From Aptenodytes patagonicus (taxonomy: Eukaryota > Chordata > Aves > Sphenisciformes > Spheniscidae), in contig NC_134951.1 in assembly GCF_965638725.1 (NCBI RefSeq), positions 28,279,746-28,343,745 on the forward strand: DNA of 64,000 nucleotides, in the 5' to 3' direction. The position numbers were made by a program, and so were the translations under genes. Each line of letters begins with the position of its first letter. Position 1 is the first letter of the stretch. The notes below the pieces were generated by a model. The model was not told the DNA's origin. It did not search any database and was given only the letters and a program-made list of their open reading frames with translations. Below are positions 44,601 to 58,051 of the stretch, piece after piece.

Positions 44601-47600
44601 TCCGTTCTCTTTTTTTCCTCTCTACCCCACAATGTACTTTACTGTCAAAGTCTGATCCTGAATATTACTGCTTTCTTTGTAGCAGCACTAACCTCCTCTG
44701 CACTCACCCAAACCCATGGATATCCTTGCTTTAGGGCTTTTTATAAGAATCTCAACTTAAAACTTGGTGTTGTTTGCTTGAATTGCCTTTTGACAAGCCA
44801 GAAAGCAGCCTGTCCGAGTCGTGCCGAGGAGGGAGCGCTGCAACGTGACCTTGCTCGTGCTTCTTTCAAACACTAACTTCCAGGAATACTCCTGAGATCA
44901 GCCCAGCCTTATCTATATTTTTCATTTCATTGTCTGAATTCCTTAAAAGTTACATAAAACTAATTTTTTGTTCAGGAGCACACAGGATGATGGTATCTAG
45001 AAAGAGGAATAGGGATTTTCAGCACTGAAGGTCTTGGCTACGTACCCAGACCAGACGGGTAGTGATTGAAGGATGGCTGTTTGTTTGATAGACTGTAAGA
45101 CATTAATTTTTCAGTCACGACCTGTCTCCCAAATTTCAACTCTGATGCGACTGTATGTGTAACTGGTACCCCTGCTGTCATTCCTAACAGAGAGCCCTGG
45201 AAGCACTGACCTGTTCAGCAGGGCGATCCCTTGAACGCAACACATCCCCGCCGGCAATCCCGTGCAGGAGAGCTTGCTCTTCTCCTGCTGTGTACGATGT
45301 GCTGCGAATAACTGGGGGTGCAACCTTTGTTTATATGCACCTTGACGCTGTTTAACAGGGGCAACAGTGACTGCCACAAAACCTGATGTGGGTTGCCCGA
45401 TCACAGTGTGAATGGCAGAAAGAAATGTGAACTGTGGTATCGCGGCGAGAGCAGACTTCATCTGTTCCCCTCCGAAGCAGAGCTGTTAGAAGTCTGACCT
45501 TGTCCACCCAAGGCTGAAGAAAGTGGCCTGTCAGGAAAGAAGCACGAAGCTGCTCCCCACACTCATTCATTGCTCTCGCAAAAGAGGTAGTGGCATTACC
45601 TCTCTTACAGATTTCATATAGCTTGAAGACTCCTGGCATTGCTGGGAGAGTCTTAAAAATAATATTAAGTTGTCCCCAGTAACAAAAATTCAGCCAACCA
45701 ATATATAAAAGTACTAAAATACTTTTAGAAGTACTAAAAAGGAAAAAAAAAAGTAGAAATTGAAAGATTTAAATAATAAAGCTCAAAAAAATAAAAAGAA
45801 AAGAAAAGAAAAAGAAGGTAAAACAGACCAAATGGTTATCAAATGGCAGTTTGGAGCCGGGTAATCCCCTGCAGAACTGGGAGAGCAACAGAACTTATTT
45901 CCTTCTGCACGCGAGTCCACCCCTTGGCTTGCCAGGGAAACGTGTAACGCAGCAGGACTGCAGCTATCAGAGAGGGCAGTACTCCTCCTGCCCCTGGGGG
46001 ACACAATTGCCCCAAGTAAGAAGTTTGTCAGGTATGTGTTAGTACGAACCCTGGCAATTTGCTGTCCTCCTCTGCTTGCTCGCAACTTCTGTGTGCCTGG
46101 TTGTAGCTGCTAGTTACTCTATTGTATCACAATTCTTTTTTCCCACCCCTTTTCAAAGACCTCTCCTACCAAAACTTGCCCTGACATGAGGTCACTCTTC
46201 TTCTGGCCACACAAGATAGAGAACTGGTCTCTCCTTGGTTTAGGGAAGGGTTTTTTATTGCTGCTATTTCTTAGTGCAGCAGAACAATAGAGACTAGTAA
46301 CTCATTACCCTGACCAACGCGGAACAGGTTTACTTGCTCAGGATGATGCTGTTAGCTGTGAGAATACTATTTCCTCAACAAAGGCACTGGTTCGCCTTTT
46401 GGCCTCCTTGATGCCTATTTCCATACCGTAGCCTCAGGCTGTATCTTCAGGTGTGCAGTGGATCAGGGCCACTAGCACTAATCTGATGTCCTAAGCTCCT
46501 AAGGATTTTATCAAAGACCCTATGACAGTAGCTGTCCATCTCAGAGAAGGGGAAGAGGCTCTTTATTCTCACTTTGAGTGTCAGCTGGTGAAGGCAGATC
46601 TCATAAATAAGTATTAAGCTCTCTTGCCATCACTGTCCCCTGGACTCCCTGACACTCATGAGAAGCATGCAAATAGTTTGCCTCATCCTTCATTAAAGTA
46701 CCCCTGCTCACCCCACAGTCACTGTCACCCTCCTGTTACTGTCTAGACTTGTCACAGTGAGACCTAGTCATGAGACGCATGACAGCATCTGCAGAAGTGA
46801 CACCTCATGCCAAACTTCATGTCCGTGTCATGCAAGAAAGCCTCAAACTGCTTACAAGCCTCCGAGAGATCAGCGTGCTGGGATCTGAAGCCCTCTCTGT
46901 CTGGAGGGTGTGCTGGGCATTTCTCCCACACGGCACAGAAGGCGGTGGGACGGAGAGCACTACAAGCTGGCATGAAATCCCTCCCACAGTGGCCACCGCT
47001 GGAGCTCTTGCCTGGTGTCAGGCTCAGCTGTGGGACAATGTGGATGCTTCCAGCCGAGCAGAAGATGCACAGGAGGTCTTGAAGTGCCACTCACAAGCCT
47101 GTTCTTAAGAGCTGGAGCTCAGGAGTCAACCTGTTCACCCTCCCGTTTGGCAATTAAGCAAGTCATATTTTTCTTCAATTTCAAATGCTTTCATGCCAGC
47201 CCATCCCTACGATGTAGTCCTATATAGGACTGCATGTCCTGTGCATACTGGGGGCAGTCAGCCGCAGCCCTCCCTTGTTCACCTGCCCTGCTGCATGGCT
47301 CCCCTGCAGTCCTGCTTCTCATTACAGATCGAGGAGCTGAATTTAGGCAAGGCGATCTTGGTAGCAGGTCTTGGTTGGTCTCTGCTGAGAGCACCCACGT
47401 TCCCTGCATCTGGTTCAAGACCTCCCATGTCAGAGCTTGGCTCAGAGCTGCCATGAGAAGCTTGATTTTCTGAACCTGGCCCCTCTGCTTGCCCTCAGGG
47501 AGGCACTTCTTCCAGCAGCTGGAAGAAGTGTGCTGGCAGAGCCCAGCTGGCCACCAGCTGGGACCCACCAAGAGCGATGGTGGTGGTCCTCCTCATCTCC

Positions 47601-49140
47601 ACCTCTGAGATCAGCTGGCCAGCCTCCTGCATCCCTGCCTTTGCCAAGCTCTGTGCTGGTGCACAACACGTTTGTTTGATTTTCTCCCGTCTTGTAGTTA
47701 TCTAATCTCCTGCCCTGGGGCTGGGAAGGCCTGAGAGCGCTGGTGTGTGCCCGCCCCGTTTCCAAGCGCACGTGAACACATTTATGAACGCTCCCTCTGT
47801 GGGTACTGCAGGAGCCGAGGAAGTCTTTGCCTCAAAATATTGTAGATATATTGAGAACACTAATCTCCAAGCCCTGCTCAGAATACCATTAGGTAATGAT
47901 TTCCCTCTTGAGCGCAGGATGAAAAAGATCAGTTGCAGCTTTCTTTTTGCGTGTGCTATAAACGGTTTGTACACTAACAGTGGACGAAAATGATGTTGGA
48001 AACCCAGTTATGGTCCTCTGAGGTGAAATGTCGACACTTTCTCTCCCAACACGCATTTTTTGAATCATGGCACGGTCAGAAGTCAGGTCGTTCCTGTGGC
48101 TTTCTAAAAATCCACTTCAGTTCAGTTGTTATCAGGTCAGCAATACTTACAGTTCTTTCCCCGTGGGCTAGCAGATTTCTTTACATACTTTATTTAGCCA
48201 CGTTGGGAGGTTCCACATTTTTTTTGTGATTTCTGGATATATTGATTGAAGAAAGAAATTGTTGGTTCTGACAGATTTTTTTAAGGTACTTATAAGAAAA
48301 TGGTAACATCTTAAAAGTTTCTTGTTTTATAGGTCAGCAAAGAGTAACAGTACACAAAGTCCTAAAATGTCCTTTTTAAAACCAAAAATAGGCAGATCAC
48401 TACAATTCCCACAGAAATTAAACAAGTGTAGCTTGCAAGATTTATCAGCTGATTTAAGAAAGAGCAACAATAAATACATTGCAATTTTATAAGACTAAGT
48501 ATTGTCAGTACTGTGCAGGGATTGAAGAACAGAGACGACTACAATAAACTTCCCCCTCTCCCCTATTCCTGTGTCTGCACCCAGTTATAATTATGCAAGA
48601 AATTAGCAGTATTTCAAGAGCAGCTCTGATGTTAAGTGCCTGTTTTCAAAAGTATTTTATGTCACCGCGTAGATTACAAAATTGCTATTATGCAACCAGA
48701 GAGACGAGAGCCTCTGAAGCTGGGTTTTGCTGTTAGAGCTGAGCACACCGCCCCACTCACAGAGCTACGAGGAGGAGTGGGGCTGCGGGAGCCCGGAGCC
48801 GGCAGACACAGGCAGAGGGCTGCCGGTGTATTTACCTTCTGACCTTGCAATCAGCTCTTTTGAAAGTGGGTTTAAAAAACATTATTTAAGAAAGCCTTGA
48901 GGATAGTATATTGACTTTTTTTTTTTTTATTGTGCCACAGCAATGTAGTTTGAGAGGAAAAAGATAATCCACGGCCATGGTACCTAAACAGCGTTCCATG
49001 CATTTTATTGTGTTACTTTCCAGATAGCGTTGTGTTCCAGCAGTTGAAAAGAAAACGCTGGAGTACTCTGTGGACACTCCCGCTCGGTGATGTTTGCGAC
49101 CACCTCAGGTGAGGAACAGCATGTCTGAAAGTAGGTAAAA
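41681..49140. other. Intergenic DNA upstream of LRRC1
   Basis: 7.5 kb without a supported gene. T/A-rich simple stretches lie at 44,480-44,520 and 45,790-45,815. The stretch 43,790-44,300 is AT-rich with several homeodomain-like cores (TTTAATAATTTATT, TAATTAA) and could be an enhancer. Minus-strand open frames at 45,111-45,639 are described as a finding. Nothing else recognised. Confidence 0.5.
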
Positions 49141-49578
49141 CGAGTGGCCCAGACCGGTTCCCGGCATTCCCAGTCACTTCAAACCGCGTTACACCGCCTG
49201 ACCGAACGCAGACCCGTGCGTCCCCGTACCGCCGCCCGCAGCGATGGCAAACCGACCCGAGGCGGCTGCCCGGCAGCTGCGGGGGGAGCCTGGCGCGGCG
49301 GGCGGCGGATGCTGCGCCCCGGGACCCCCGGGACCCCGAGCGCAGTAGCCCCCCTGCCCCCGGCAGGGCTTTACACTTCCAGCCGGGGGAAACTCCGTGC
49401 CGGCGCGGCTTTCTCCTTGGCAGAAAGTTGTGCGGGCGCCCGCCCCCGGCTGCCCCGGGGCGAGGCGGCGCCGGGCGGGGGGTGCGTGCGGCTGGCCGCC
49501 GCCCCGGGCAGGCCGGCGGGCCGGGGCCGGGGCCGGGGCGGGGCGGCAGGGCCCGGCCCCGCTGATGTCAGCCGGGAC

Positions 49579-49628
49579 GGGGGAGGAGAGGAGGGGAGGG
49601 GAGGAGGGGAGGGAGGGGGAGAGGGAGG
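49579..49628 (+). repeat. 50-nt uninterrupted purine tract in the LRRC1 promoter
   Basis: Only G and A for 50 bases (GGGGAGGAGAGGAGGGGAGG and so on), about 360 bases upstream of the start codon. Many GGG/GGGG runs allow G-quadruplex formation, and the near mirror symmetry allows triplex (H-DNA). Confidence 0.8.
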
Positions 49629-49743
49629 CCGCCCGTGTTCCGGGTCAGGCGCGGGAATGCGCGGCGGTCGCCAGGAGCAGCGCTGCGGCCGGCGCCCCGC
49701 GATGCCCCTGCGGGGAGGGCAGCGGCCCGCCGAAGAGCAGTAG

Positions 49744-50397
<654 letters not shown>

Positions 50398-53300
50398 TAG
50401 TAACCCCAGGAGCTGAAGGAAGAGCCGGAGTCTCGGGTTAGCGTTTAGCGTTTCGCCGTAGTTTGATGGTAAATGAGCTTTCACGAGCAAAACCTGGAGA
50501 TCCGCGTCTTACAGGAGGAAGAGTGCTGTTGGGAGGGCAGAGGGGTTAGGGCTGGAGTCACAGGATGTGAATATATGTTGTGATTAACATTCACGTCATC
50601 GGAATTACGAGACCTTGGAGGGTATGAAACCCTCCCCTTTTTTCCCCTTTCGATAGATACTGTCTGCTCTGTACATGGGGGAAAAAACCAAAACGCTCTA
50701 GCAGATAACAGCGTTCCCGTTTCTGCCTTCCACTCCTGGAAACTTCGTCATGCAAAACACGAGAGGCGAATAAGCTTTTTCTTTTTCTCGGTGTAAGTCC
50801 CGCACAGTTGTCAGTGTTTTGCTTCTTGCATGAAACATGTAGCCAGATTTTTGTGCATAATACTTTTTTGGTAGTATTTTCAAAGGTGAATTTACTTTCA
50901 ATTTAACATGGTTTTGGGATGTCGAGGTGGTACCCGCCAGCGTGACTCGCCGGCTGGCACTTGCTGATTTTGCTAGAGAAACTCCCATCGGAGTAATTCC
51001 AGCGAGGCACTGTTCGACTCCACGGATACCGAGTGCGTGGGAGGTGTGATCAACGCTTGACTTGATGAACCAAGGGCATTTTTCAGTGTTTCCTCTTTAA
51101 ACTTTGAACACCTGAGAAGCCTTTGGGTTGTGGTTGGTAGAGTTTGACACTGGAGGGGAAGTGTTATCTGGAAGCTGCACCTTAAAAGTGTGTGAACTCT
51201 TGCTAACTTGCAATCCAAGAAACTGAACTCACTAGCCGGAGAAATTTTCAAAAGCACCTTTGTTTCTACCTGAATCAAAGTTGGTCTGTTCATACCAAAA
51301 CCTAAACAGTCTTACTTTTCTTCTTTTAAACTCGGTTCTCTCACATAAACTGGTTTTTTTCACTCTAGGTAGTAAGACTAATCATGGTGGAGTTTTCCTA
51401 TAGACAGTAGTAAAGATGTTTGGTTGAACTGACGTACTAAATTTGGCTTTTTCTTTTGAAAATCCTAGGCGCAGGTTTGCATCTTGTTGTGACTGAGCTC
51501 TTTATCCTTCTGAAGTAGAGCAAAACTTGTTTACATAGTCTCCATGTGGGTGCTATTTTTACTTCCAGCAGTTTCTACTGGCTTTGTGCACAGACTAGAA
51601 TCAGGAGTCTCTTTCTTTTTGTACCAGACTTTTCTTCTTAGTGTTGACTTTCAGGCTTGTACACTTCTTATTGCAGGGATACTGAATGTGCTTGTGACTG
51701 AAATCCCATTGAGACCTATGTCTCTCGTGTTGGTTTTTTTTTGTTTGTTTTTCTTAATAATAAATCCCCCACAAACTGGTAGCTATGTGCAAATGTAAAC
51801 GATGGTGTTCATGGTATTATATGGCATTTATTTCTGTAAATAGAGTGCAACTATTCATTGTTTCTCCTCTTCCTTGAATTGTAATATATGAAATAGCCTT
51901 TTTTGTCCTGTGATGGTTTAAAAAGACTGCTTCTTCCCATTACTTCCATGTGAGTACATACTAAGTTCCATACATGTAAAAAATATCTGAGGGGGTAGAA
52001 AAAAAAATAACCAACCCAGGCTCCTTCGCATTACAGTGGAATCAAGCAAAAGTTGAAGTTAGAAAGAAGACTTTTTTTTTTTTAATGTGCATGGATCAGA
52101 TTACAGGAGTGCCTAAATATACTGTAGGAATACGTTTGTGGGTTTTTAGCTGCACTAGGAGGAATCTGATGAAATACAACCGCAGAGACATACTTGTAGT
52201 ATCTGTCCCGAGTACTTTGTGCCTTGTCAGCAATGCAGGAAGGCATTTTTATTAGGGCATCCTGCACAGACCTATGAACTTTCCTTGTCAGTTCCTTATT
52301 AATGTTTTCTGATAAATGGAATATAGTACCATCATCTCAGATAAGTGTTGACTCTGTAGGAGTTTCGGGTAGAAAAATGCAGCTGCAACCCTGGATGTGA
52401 AATTGATCTATTGAAGCTGGAAATGGATGGGAAGAGCCTTGTTTAAAATTGCTACCAGCAAATAGTTTTTAAAAGTTCTGCTATAGGAATCTGGCTGAGG
52501 AGAATAGAGGAAGATCTCTCTTTGGAAGGTAGCTACAGGGTACACTGTTCATTCTACTTTATATTAAAAGGGTAGCGTTGATGCAAACTACAGATACAGA
52601 ATTGGAAATAAGTACAAAAAGCAGGGGTACACCATACCTCTTGCAGGGAAGACATGAGGGAAATCATTAGGGCATATAATTAACAAACTGTTAGGTCAGC
52701 ATAGATCTTAGTGGTTGTTACACCCTTAATCTAGTGTAATGCATTATATTAGTCTTACCTTACCCCGATTAAGTTTTCTCTCTATATGCATAAAGGCAGT
52801 AACACAAAATCAAACTGTTTTTGGGCTCAGTTCAGGCCTAAACAAGTCAGGAGACTTGTTTAAGTCTCAGCGGCTGGCTAGCTACATGTTTTCCTGTACT
52901 TGATGAAGTCCTGAAGTTCACGGTGATCTGTGCCGATTCCTGGTGAATCATCTGTGGGCTGTGCTGATGCCGTAATATATCCCGTAACACCGATAAGGTG
53001 TTCGTGTCACTGAGATGGTTGTGATCCTGCTTAGGAAATTGCTGCTGTAAAGGCTTCCCTTGAAATCATGAAGAATCACCCTGTAGACTCTGTGACTTGC
53101 AGCAGAAGTTGCTATAGTTGGATAGACGAGGAAGACCCCAACTCTGCTGCCCTGCTCCTCATTCTATGCACTGGTAGTTCAGAGCTCGTCTTCCCAGTGT
53201 GGGCCGGTGTGGTCTGAAACGACTATTACAGCAGGCAGGAGGTCTTGAAACACTTCTCTGAAACCAAGTAGATATTGGTGAGTTCTTTTCCCACCTTTGC

Positions 53301-54266
53301 CATGCGGCAAGTCTGAGACAGTGATGATGGCTTTATCTCTAGACATCTGCTTTCCTTCCACTTGCACAATTTTTTTTGTCCCTTCAAGCATAAAGCTTTC
53401 TGAGGCAGGTAAGTATCAGCAGGTAGCACGTTGGTACACATGAACTCGCTGCACTTTTCTCAAGTTGATGGGGGAACTTGTGTTGGATGCACACGCTTCC
53501 CCCCTTCTCCCCTGTTTCTCCCTGCCCCCGTTTCTATTAAGTAGCAATGAATGGTGGTGTTTGGTTGGTTTGCTCCAATACACCAGTAAAAGAATACATT
53601 CTAATACACCCTAAAACCTCCATTTTGAGGTACAGAAGTAGTCTTAGGCTTTGTTTAATCTGCAGTCTTTGCTAGCATACTTAAAACCTCTATTATTCTA
53701 GAGGACAATAGAGCATGGTGTATGTCAGGGTGTTACTGAAAAAAACCCAACAAAACAAGCACACACAAAAGTCCCCTCAAAAGACAGAAGAGAACTTAAA
53801 GAATTGCTGTAGTGCCTCGATGGGAAAGGACTAGCAGAAAGACCCAGCAATATTGCTGCGTTGTATGTTACGAGAGTCATCTGAAGTATCCCAAGGAGGG
53901 GAGAAACAAGAAATGCACTTGAATTATTTTGAAAGAATTACTTTGTTGGTTTTATTTCTGTTGTGTTGGCTGACCAAAACGTATGGTAGAATTCTTCACC
54001 TCTTTCTAAGGGGAGAGGGGTAGGAAGGGTTCATCTGGAAAACATCTGAAAAGAAACGTCCAAGAAGCAGAGGGAGATGTCTTTGCTCCCCATTATTTCC
54101 ACTCCTCCCCTTGTTTGCTCCCTTGTACATTAATGCATATGTGGACCAGGAAAAGAGTGGGCTAACTCAGTTTCTCTCACCCCCTTTTCCCTACAAATAC
54201 CTTTTTTTCCTAAGCTATACCTGTCAGCCTCTCAGGAATACAAGTTAATAATTTATATTTGTACAG

Positions 54267-55640
54267 TATCATAGAATCATAGAATAGTTTGGGTTGGAAG
54301 GGACCTCTAAAGGTCATCTAGTCCAACCCCCCTGCCATGGGCAGGGACATCTTCAGCTAGATCAGGTTGCTCAGAGCCCCGTCCAGCCTGACCTTGAATG
54401 TTTCCAGGGATGGGGCATCCACCACCTCTCTGGGCAACCTCTGCCAGTGCTTCACCACCCTCAGCGTAAAAAATTTCTTCCTCATATCTAGTCTATATCT
54501 CCCCCGCTTTAGTTTAAAGCCATTCCCCCTTGTCCTGTCGCAACAGGCCCCGCTCAAAAGTTTGCCTCCATCTTTTTTATAAGCCCCCCTGAAGTACTGA
54601 TAGGCTGCAATAAGGTCTCCCCAAAGCCTTCTCTTCTCTAAGCTGAACAGCCCCAACTCTCTCAGCCTTTCTTCATAGGAGAGGTGTTCCATCCCCCTGA
54701 TCATTTTTGTGACCCTCCTCTGGACCCGCTCCAACAGGTCCATGTCTTTCTTATGCTGAGGGCTCCAGAGCTGGACGCAGTACTGCAGGTGGGGTCTCGC
54801 CAGAGCAGAGCAGAGGGGCAGAATCACCTCTCGACCTGCTGGCCACGCTTCTTTGGATGCAACCCAGGATACAGTTGGCCTTCTGGGCTGTGAGCGTACA
54901 TTGCCGGCTCATGCCCAGCTTTTCATCCACCAGGACCCCCAAGTCCTTCTCGGCAGGGCTGCTCTCAATCCCTTCATCCCCCAGCCTGGACTGATACCGG
55001 GGGTTGCCCCGACCCAGGTGCAGGACCTTGCACTTGGCCTTGTTAAACCTCAGGAGGTTCACACGGGCCCACTTCTTGAGCTTGTCCAGGTCCCTCTGGA
55101 TGGCATCTCGTCCCTCTGGTGCGTCGACCGCACCACTCGGCTTGGTGTCATCTGCAAACTTGCTGAGGGTGCACTTGATCCCACTGTCTATGTCATTGAT
55201 GAGGATATTAAACAGTACCGGTCCCAATAAGGACCCCTGCGGGACGCCACTCGTCACCAACCTCCATCTGGACATTGAGCCGTTGACCACTACCCTCTGG
55301 ATGCGACCATCTAACCAATTCCTCACCCACCAGACAGTCCACCCATCAAATCCATACCTCTCCAGTTTAGAGAGAAGGATGTTGTGGGGGACCGTGTCAA
55401 AGGCCTTACAGAGGTCCAGACAGACAACATCTGTAGCCCTTCCCGTGTCCACTGATGTAGTCACTCCATCGTAGAAGGCCACTAGGTTAGTCAGGCAGGA
55501 CTTGCCCTTGGTGAAGCCACGCTGGCTGTCTCGAATCACCTCCCTGTCCTCCATGTGCCTTAGCATAGCTTCCAGGAGGATCTGTTCCATGATCTTCCCA
55601 GGCACAGAGGTGACACTGACTGGCCGGTAGTTCCCAAGCA
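54267..55640 (-). mobile_element. CR1 LINE, 5'-truncated, with frameshifted reverse transcriptase
   Basis: About 1.37 kb of CR1 on the minus strand; its 3' end is at 54,267 (TCATAGAATCATAGAATAG read on +). Full CR1 is about 4.5 kb, so only the second half of ORF2 and the 3' UTR remain. It lies antisense to LRRC1 in intron 1. The translated parts are given in the next two entries. Low divergence from consensus-like residues suggests a fairly young copy. Confidence 0.92.
54357..54827 (-). pseudogene. CR1 ORF2 C-terminal part, in a shifted frame
   Basis: Encodes [52 protein letters not shown] and the end [20 protein letters not shown]...LSNLI, the C-terminal end of the CR1 protein. It overlaps the upstream frame near 54,815, where a small deletion (about 2 bases after TCGAGAGG) moves the frame. 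The copy is therefore inactive. Confidence 0.9.
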
Positions 55641-55641
55641 C
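54751..55641 (-). pseudogene. CR1 ORF2 reverse transcriptase, N-terminal part of remnant
   Basis: An open frame of 296 codons encoding the reverse-transcriptase palm: [47 protein letters not shown] and the catalytic FADDT (the usual YADD variant of CR1). After SVASRSR the frame leaves the CR1 protein and continues out of frame to 54,751. The start is set by 5' truncation and is not a true start. The endonuclease domain is missing. Confidence 0.9.
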
Positions 55642-57700
55642 AGTAACTTACAGATTTTTTATATAATTTTGCTACTGCACAGGGATCCTTTTGTTTTCCC
55701 ATGTCAGTACACTGATTCGTTCCCCAGGTCTCCTTAACTGCTCTGCTGGATCCCTTCTTCCCTCACTCCCTAGTTACGTGATGGAGAACTTGTGCTTATG
55801 TTGACAGCGACCTTTCTTTGCCATTACCGCTGGTGTTTCAGACTCCTTGCCCCGCATGTTCGTACTTTCCCATCCTCCCCCGTCCTTGATGTCCCAGGAT
55901 CTTGCTTACTTCCTCTGACCTAAACAGCTCTGTCTGCCTTGTTTCTGATTCTTTGCTTCCTCTCCTGTCCCTTCTGTGCCGGATTCTCGACTGCCCTTGC
56001 AAACATTTTTTCTCTTTTCTTTGCACTCTGCTCTTTCCCCTTCCCTTCTACTGCCTCCCAGGTTCCCTCTTCTGCTCTTGCCCTTCCTGCAGGATGAGCC
56101 AGCCTGGTGGGGTGTGCTGGAGGCGCAGGCTGTGTACGATTAAGCTGCTGGTGGTTTTCCACAGTATTGAAGTTTCTCTAGCCTTTCTTGGCAGATGTGG
56201 CTGTTTTCCCACAGAACAGCAATTTCTAGCTGTCAGCATGCTTCTCACCACTTCTGCTTTACAAGACAAATTAAAGAGCTGCACCCTTCGGTCTCAAAAG
56301 GAAGGGCTTTGTATAGGGCCAGTGGTAGAGTGTGGCTCTTGCTTAAATAATTCCTTCTCCTGTGTTGGATCCTAAGTGCCTTCTGTTGAATATTTAGTGT
56401 ATCTGATTTGAGTGGAAAAAACATAGTATATGGTCACTAGTGTGCACAGAGTGACTTAAAAATGTAGTTTGTGTTTTTTTTTTTTTTTGTAAACCTGTAC
56501 CATTTTTATTTTCCTTAGGAGTGAAAACTTGAAGCCTTTTTCAACTCAAGCTGTAATGTGTAGTATATCATTTGCTGCATGTCAAAAACTATACTTCACT
56601 GAAGAGTAGGCTTTCTGGCAAATTGCTTTGATAGAAGAAAATAACACATTCTACATGATGCATTTCAATAGCTTCTTTAATGAAAAGCGTCAGATAAAAC
56701 TAAAATGCTTTCAGTTCTATAGATCAGTCTGTAGTTGATGAAATGTTGTTTCCTACTCCTGTACATTAGAATTTAGGGGCCAGTACATCCTGTCAACGTA
56801 ATTTCTCCGTGCATGGAATTTGCAGTACGAAACTGGGTCTCTGCATATTTTTTTTTCACTGGTAAAAAAAAAAAAACAAAGAAATATCTTATGAACCTTT
56901 GAATGCAGTATTATATTTTGGCTTTTATATTAAATCACTAGCATTCTTGGCATTGGTGGGTGGTGGAAATAGCTTATAACTCTTGTTTTGCTGCTGTTTT
57001 GTCTTGCCGCTGCTCAGTTGTTTTACTCAAAGGATGAAGACCACTTTCCCGTGAGACTTTTTGCAGATGTTGTTTATGTGAAAACTCCAATGGCAAAAAA
57101 AAATTAATTCAAAATTTTATGTATACACTTAGTTTAGCTTAAGAGTCTGCTGAACTCTTCCTTCTTTTGGGAATGATTTTTATGTAGTGTTTGTAAACCT
57201 AATCTGATGCAACTCTGAATCGTTTCACTTCTCTGAGCTTACAGATTGTATCTGTCATCTGTAATTTTTCTTCTTGGTGTTACATGCTAAAGCTTCTCTG
57301 TAGAATTATTTGATCGATGTGAGACCCCTTCCCCGAGAGACCTGGTTAAACCCTGGCCTCCTCCCGTGCCCCGGTTTCTGTGTTAGAGAAGCCGATGGTG
57401 TGCTGCTGCTTGGCATTCGGCTTAGGCAGTGTCTGTATCTCTTTATTATGTGTGGTGTTGAAATCCAGGGTGCTGTTATCGTACCAAAATCTTGTGAAAG
57501 CTCCTTAAGAAAAAGTCCCTCTGTTCTTCCCATACCACACCTCTTTCTCAGGGGAAAAAAAAACTTTTAGACTAAATTTCACTATTCTACCATAGTTTCT
57601 CCCATTATGCAACCATAAGCCTGAAAGACGCTTGCTTGGTCAATGGCCAATAATCTGCTGTGGAAGGAGATGATATCATCCTATACCTCTCTTTAAATTT

Positions 57701-58051
57701 GTGCTTACGGGTTGTAACCATCCCTTCTTAAGATGTAAACATCTAGAAGCTTTATTTCCTTTTTTCAAATTTATAGATCTTATTGGGATCACAGAGACGT
57801 GGTGGGGTATCTCACATGACTGGAGTGCTGCAATGGATGAATACAGGCTCTTTAAGAAGGACAGGCCAGGAAGGCAAGGACGGGGAGTTGCCTTTCATGT
57901 GAGAGAGCAGCAGGGGTATGTGAAGCTTTGCCTTGGGATGGATGATGGGCCAGCTGAGAGCAGGCTGGGATTAGCAGGCGACATTGTTTTGGGTGTCTGC
58001 TGTAGAATGCCTGATCAGGAGGAAGTAGTAGATGATGCCTTCTTCAGATAA
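57701..58051 (+). pseudogene. CR1 endonuclease fragment
   Basis: An open frame of 116 codons whose part after about residue 25 is CR1 endonuclease (LIGITETWWG...). The Glu of TETWW is an expected catalytic-site residue. The remaining endonuclease sequence (DICWKDNAVGHKQS-like, SCDHEMVEF-like) appears in other frames after 58,051. Non-functional. Confidence 0.85.

Noticed and set aside
54853-55474. Plus-strand frames of 125 and 156 codons
   Set aside because: They are the antisense of the CR1 reverse transcriptase.
55902-56375. 157-codon plus-strand frame next to the CR1
   Set aside because: Lies in a C/T-rich stretch and encodes Leu/Ser/Cys-rich sequence without domain; antisense frames are equally open.
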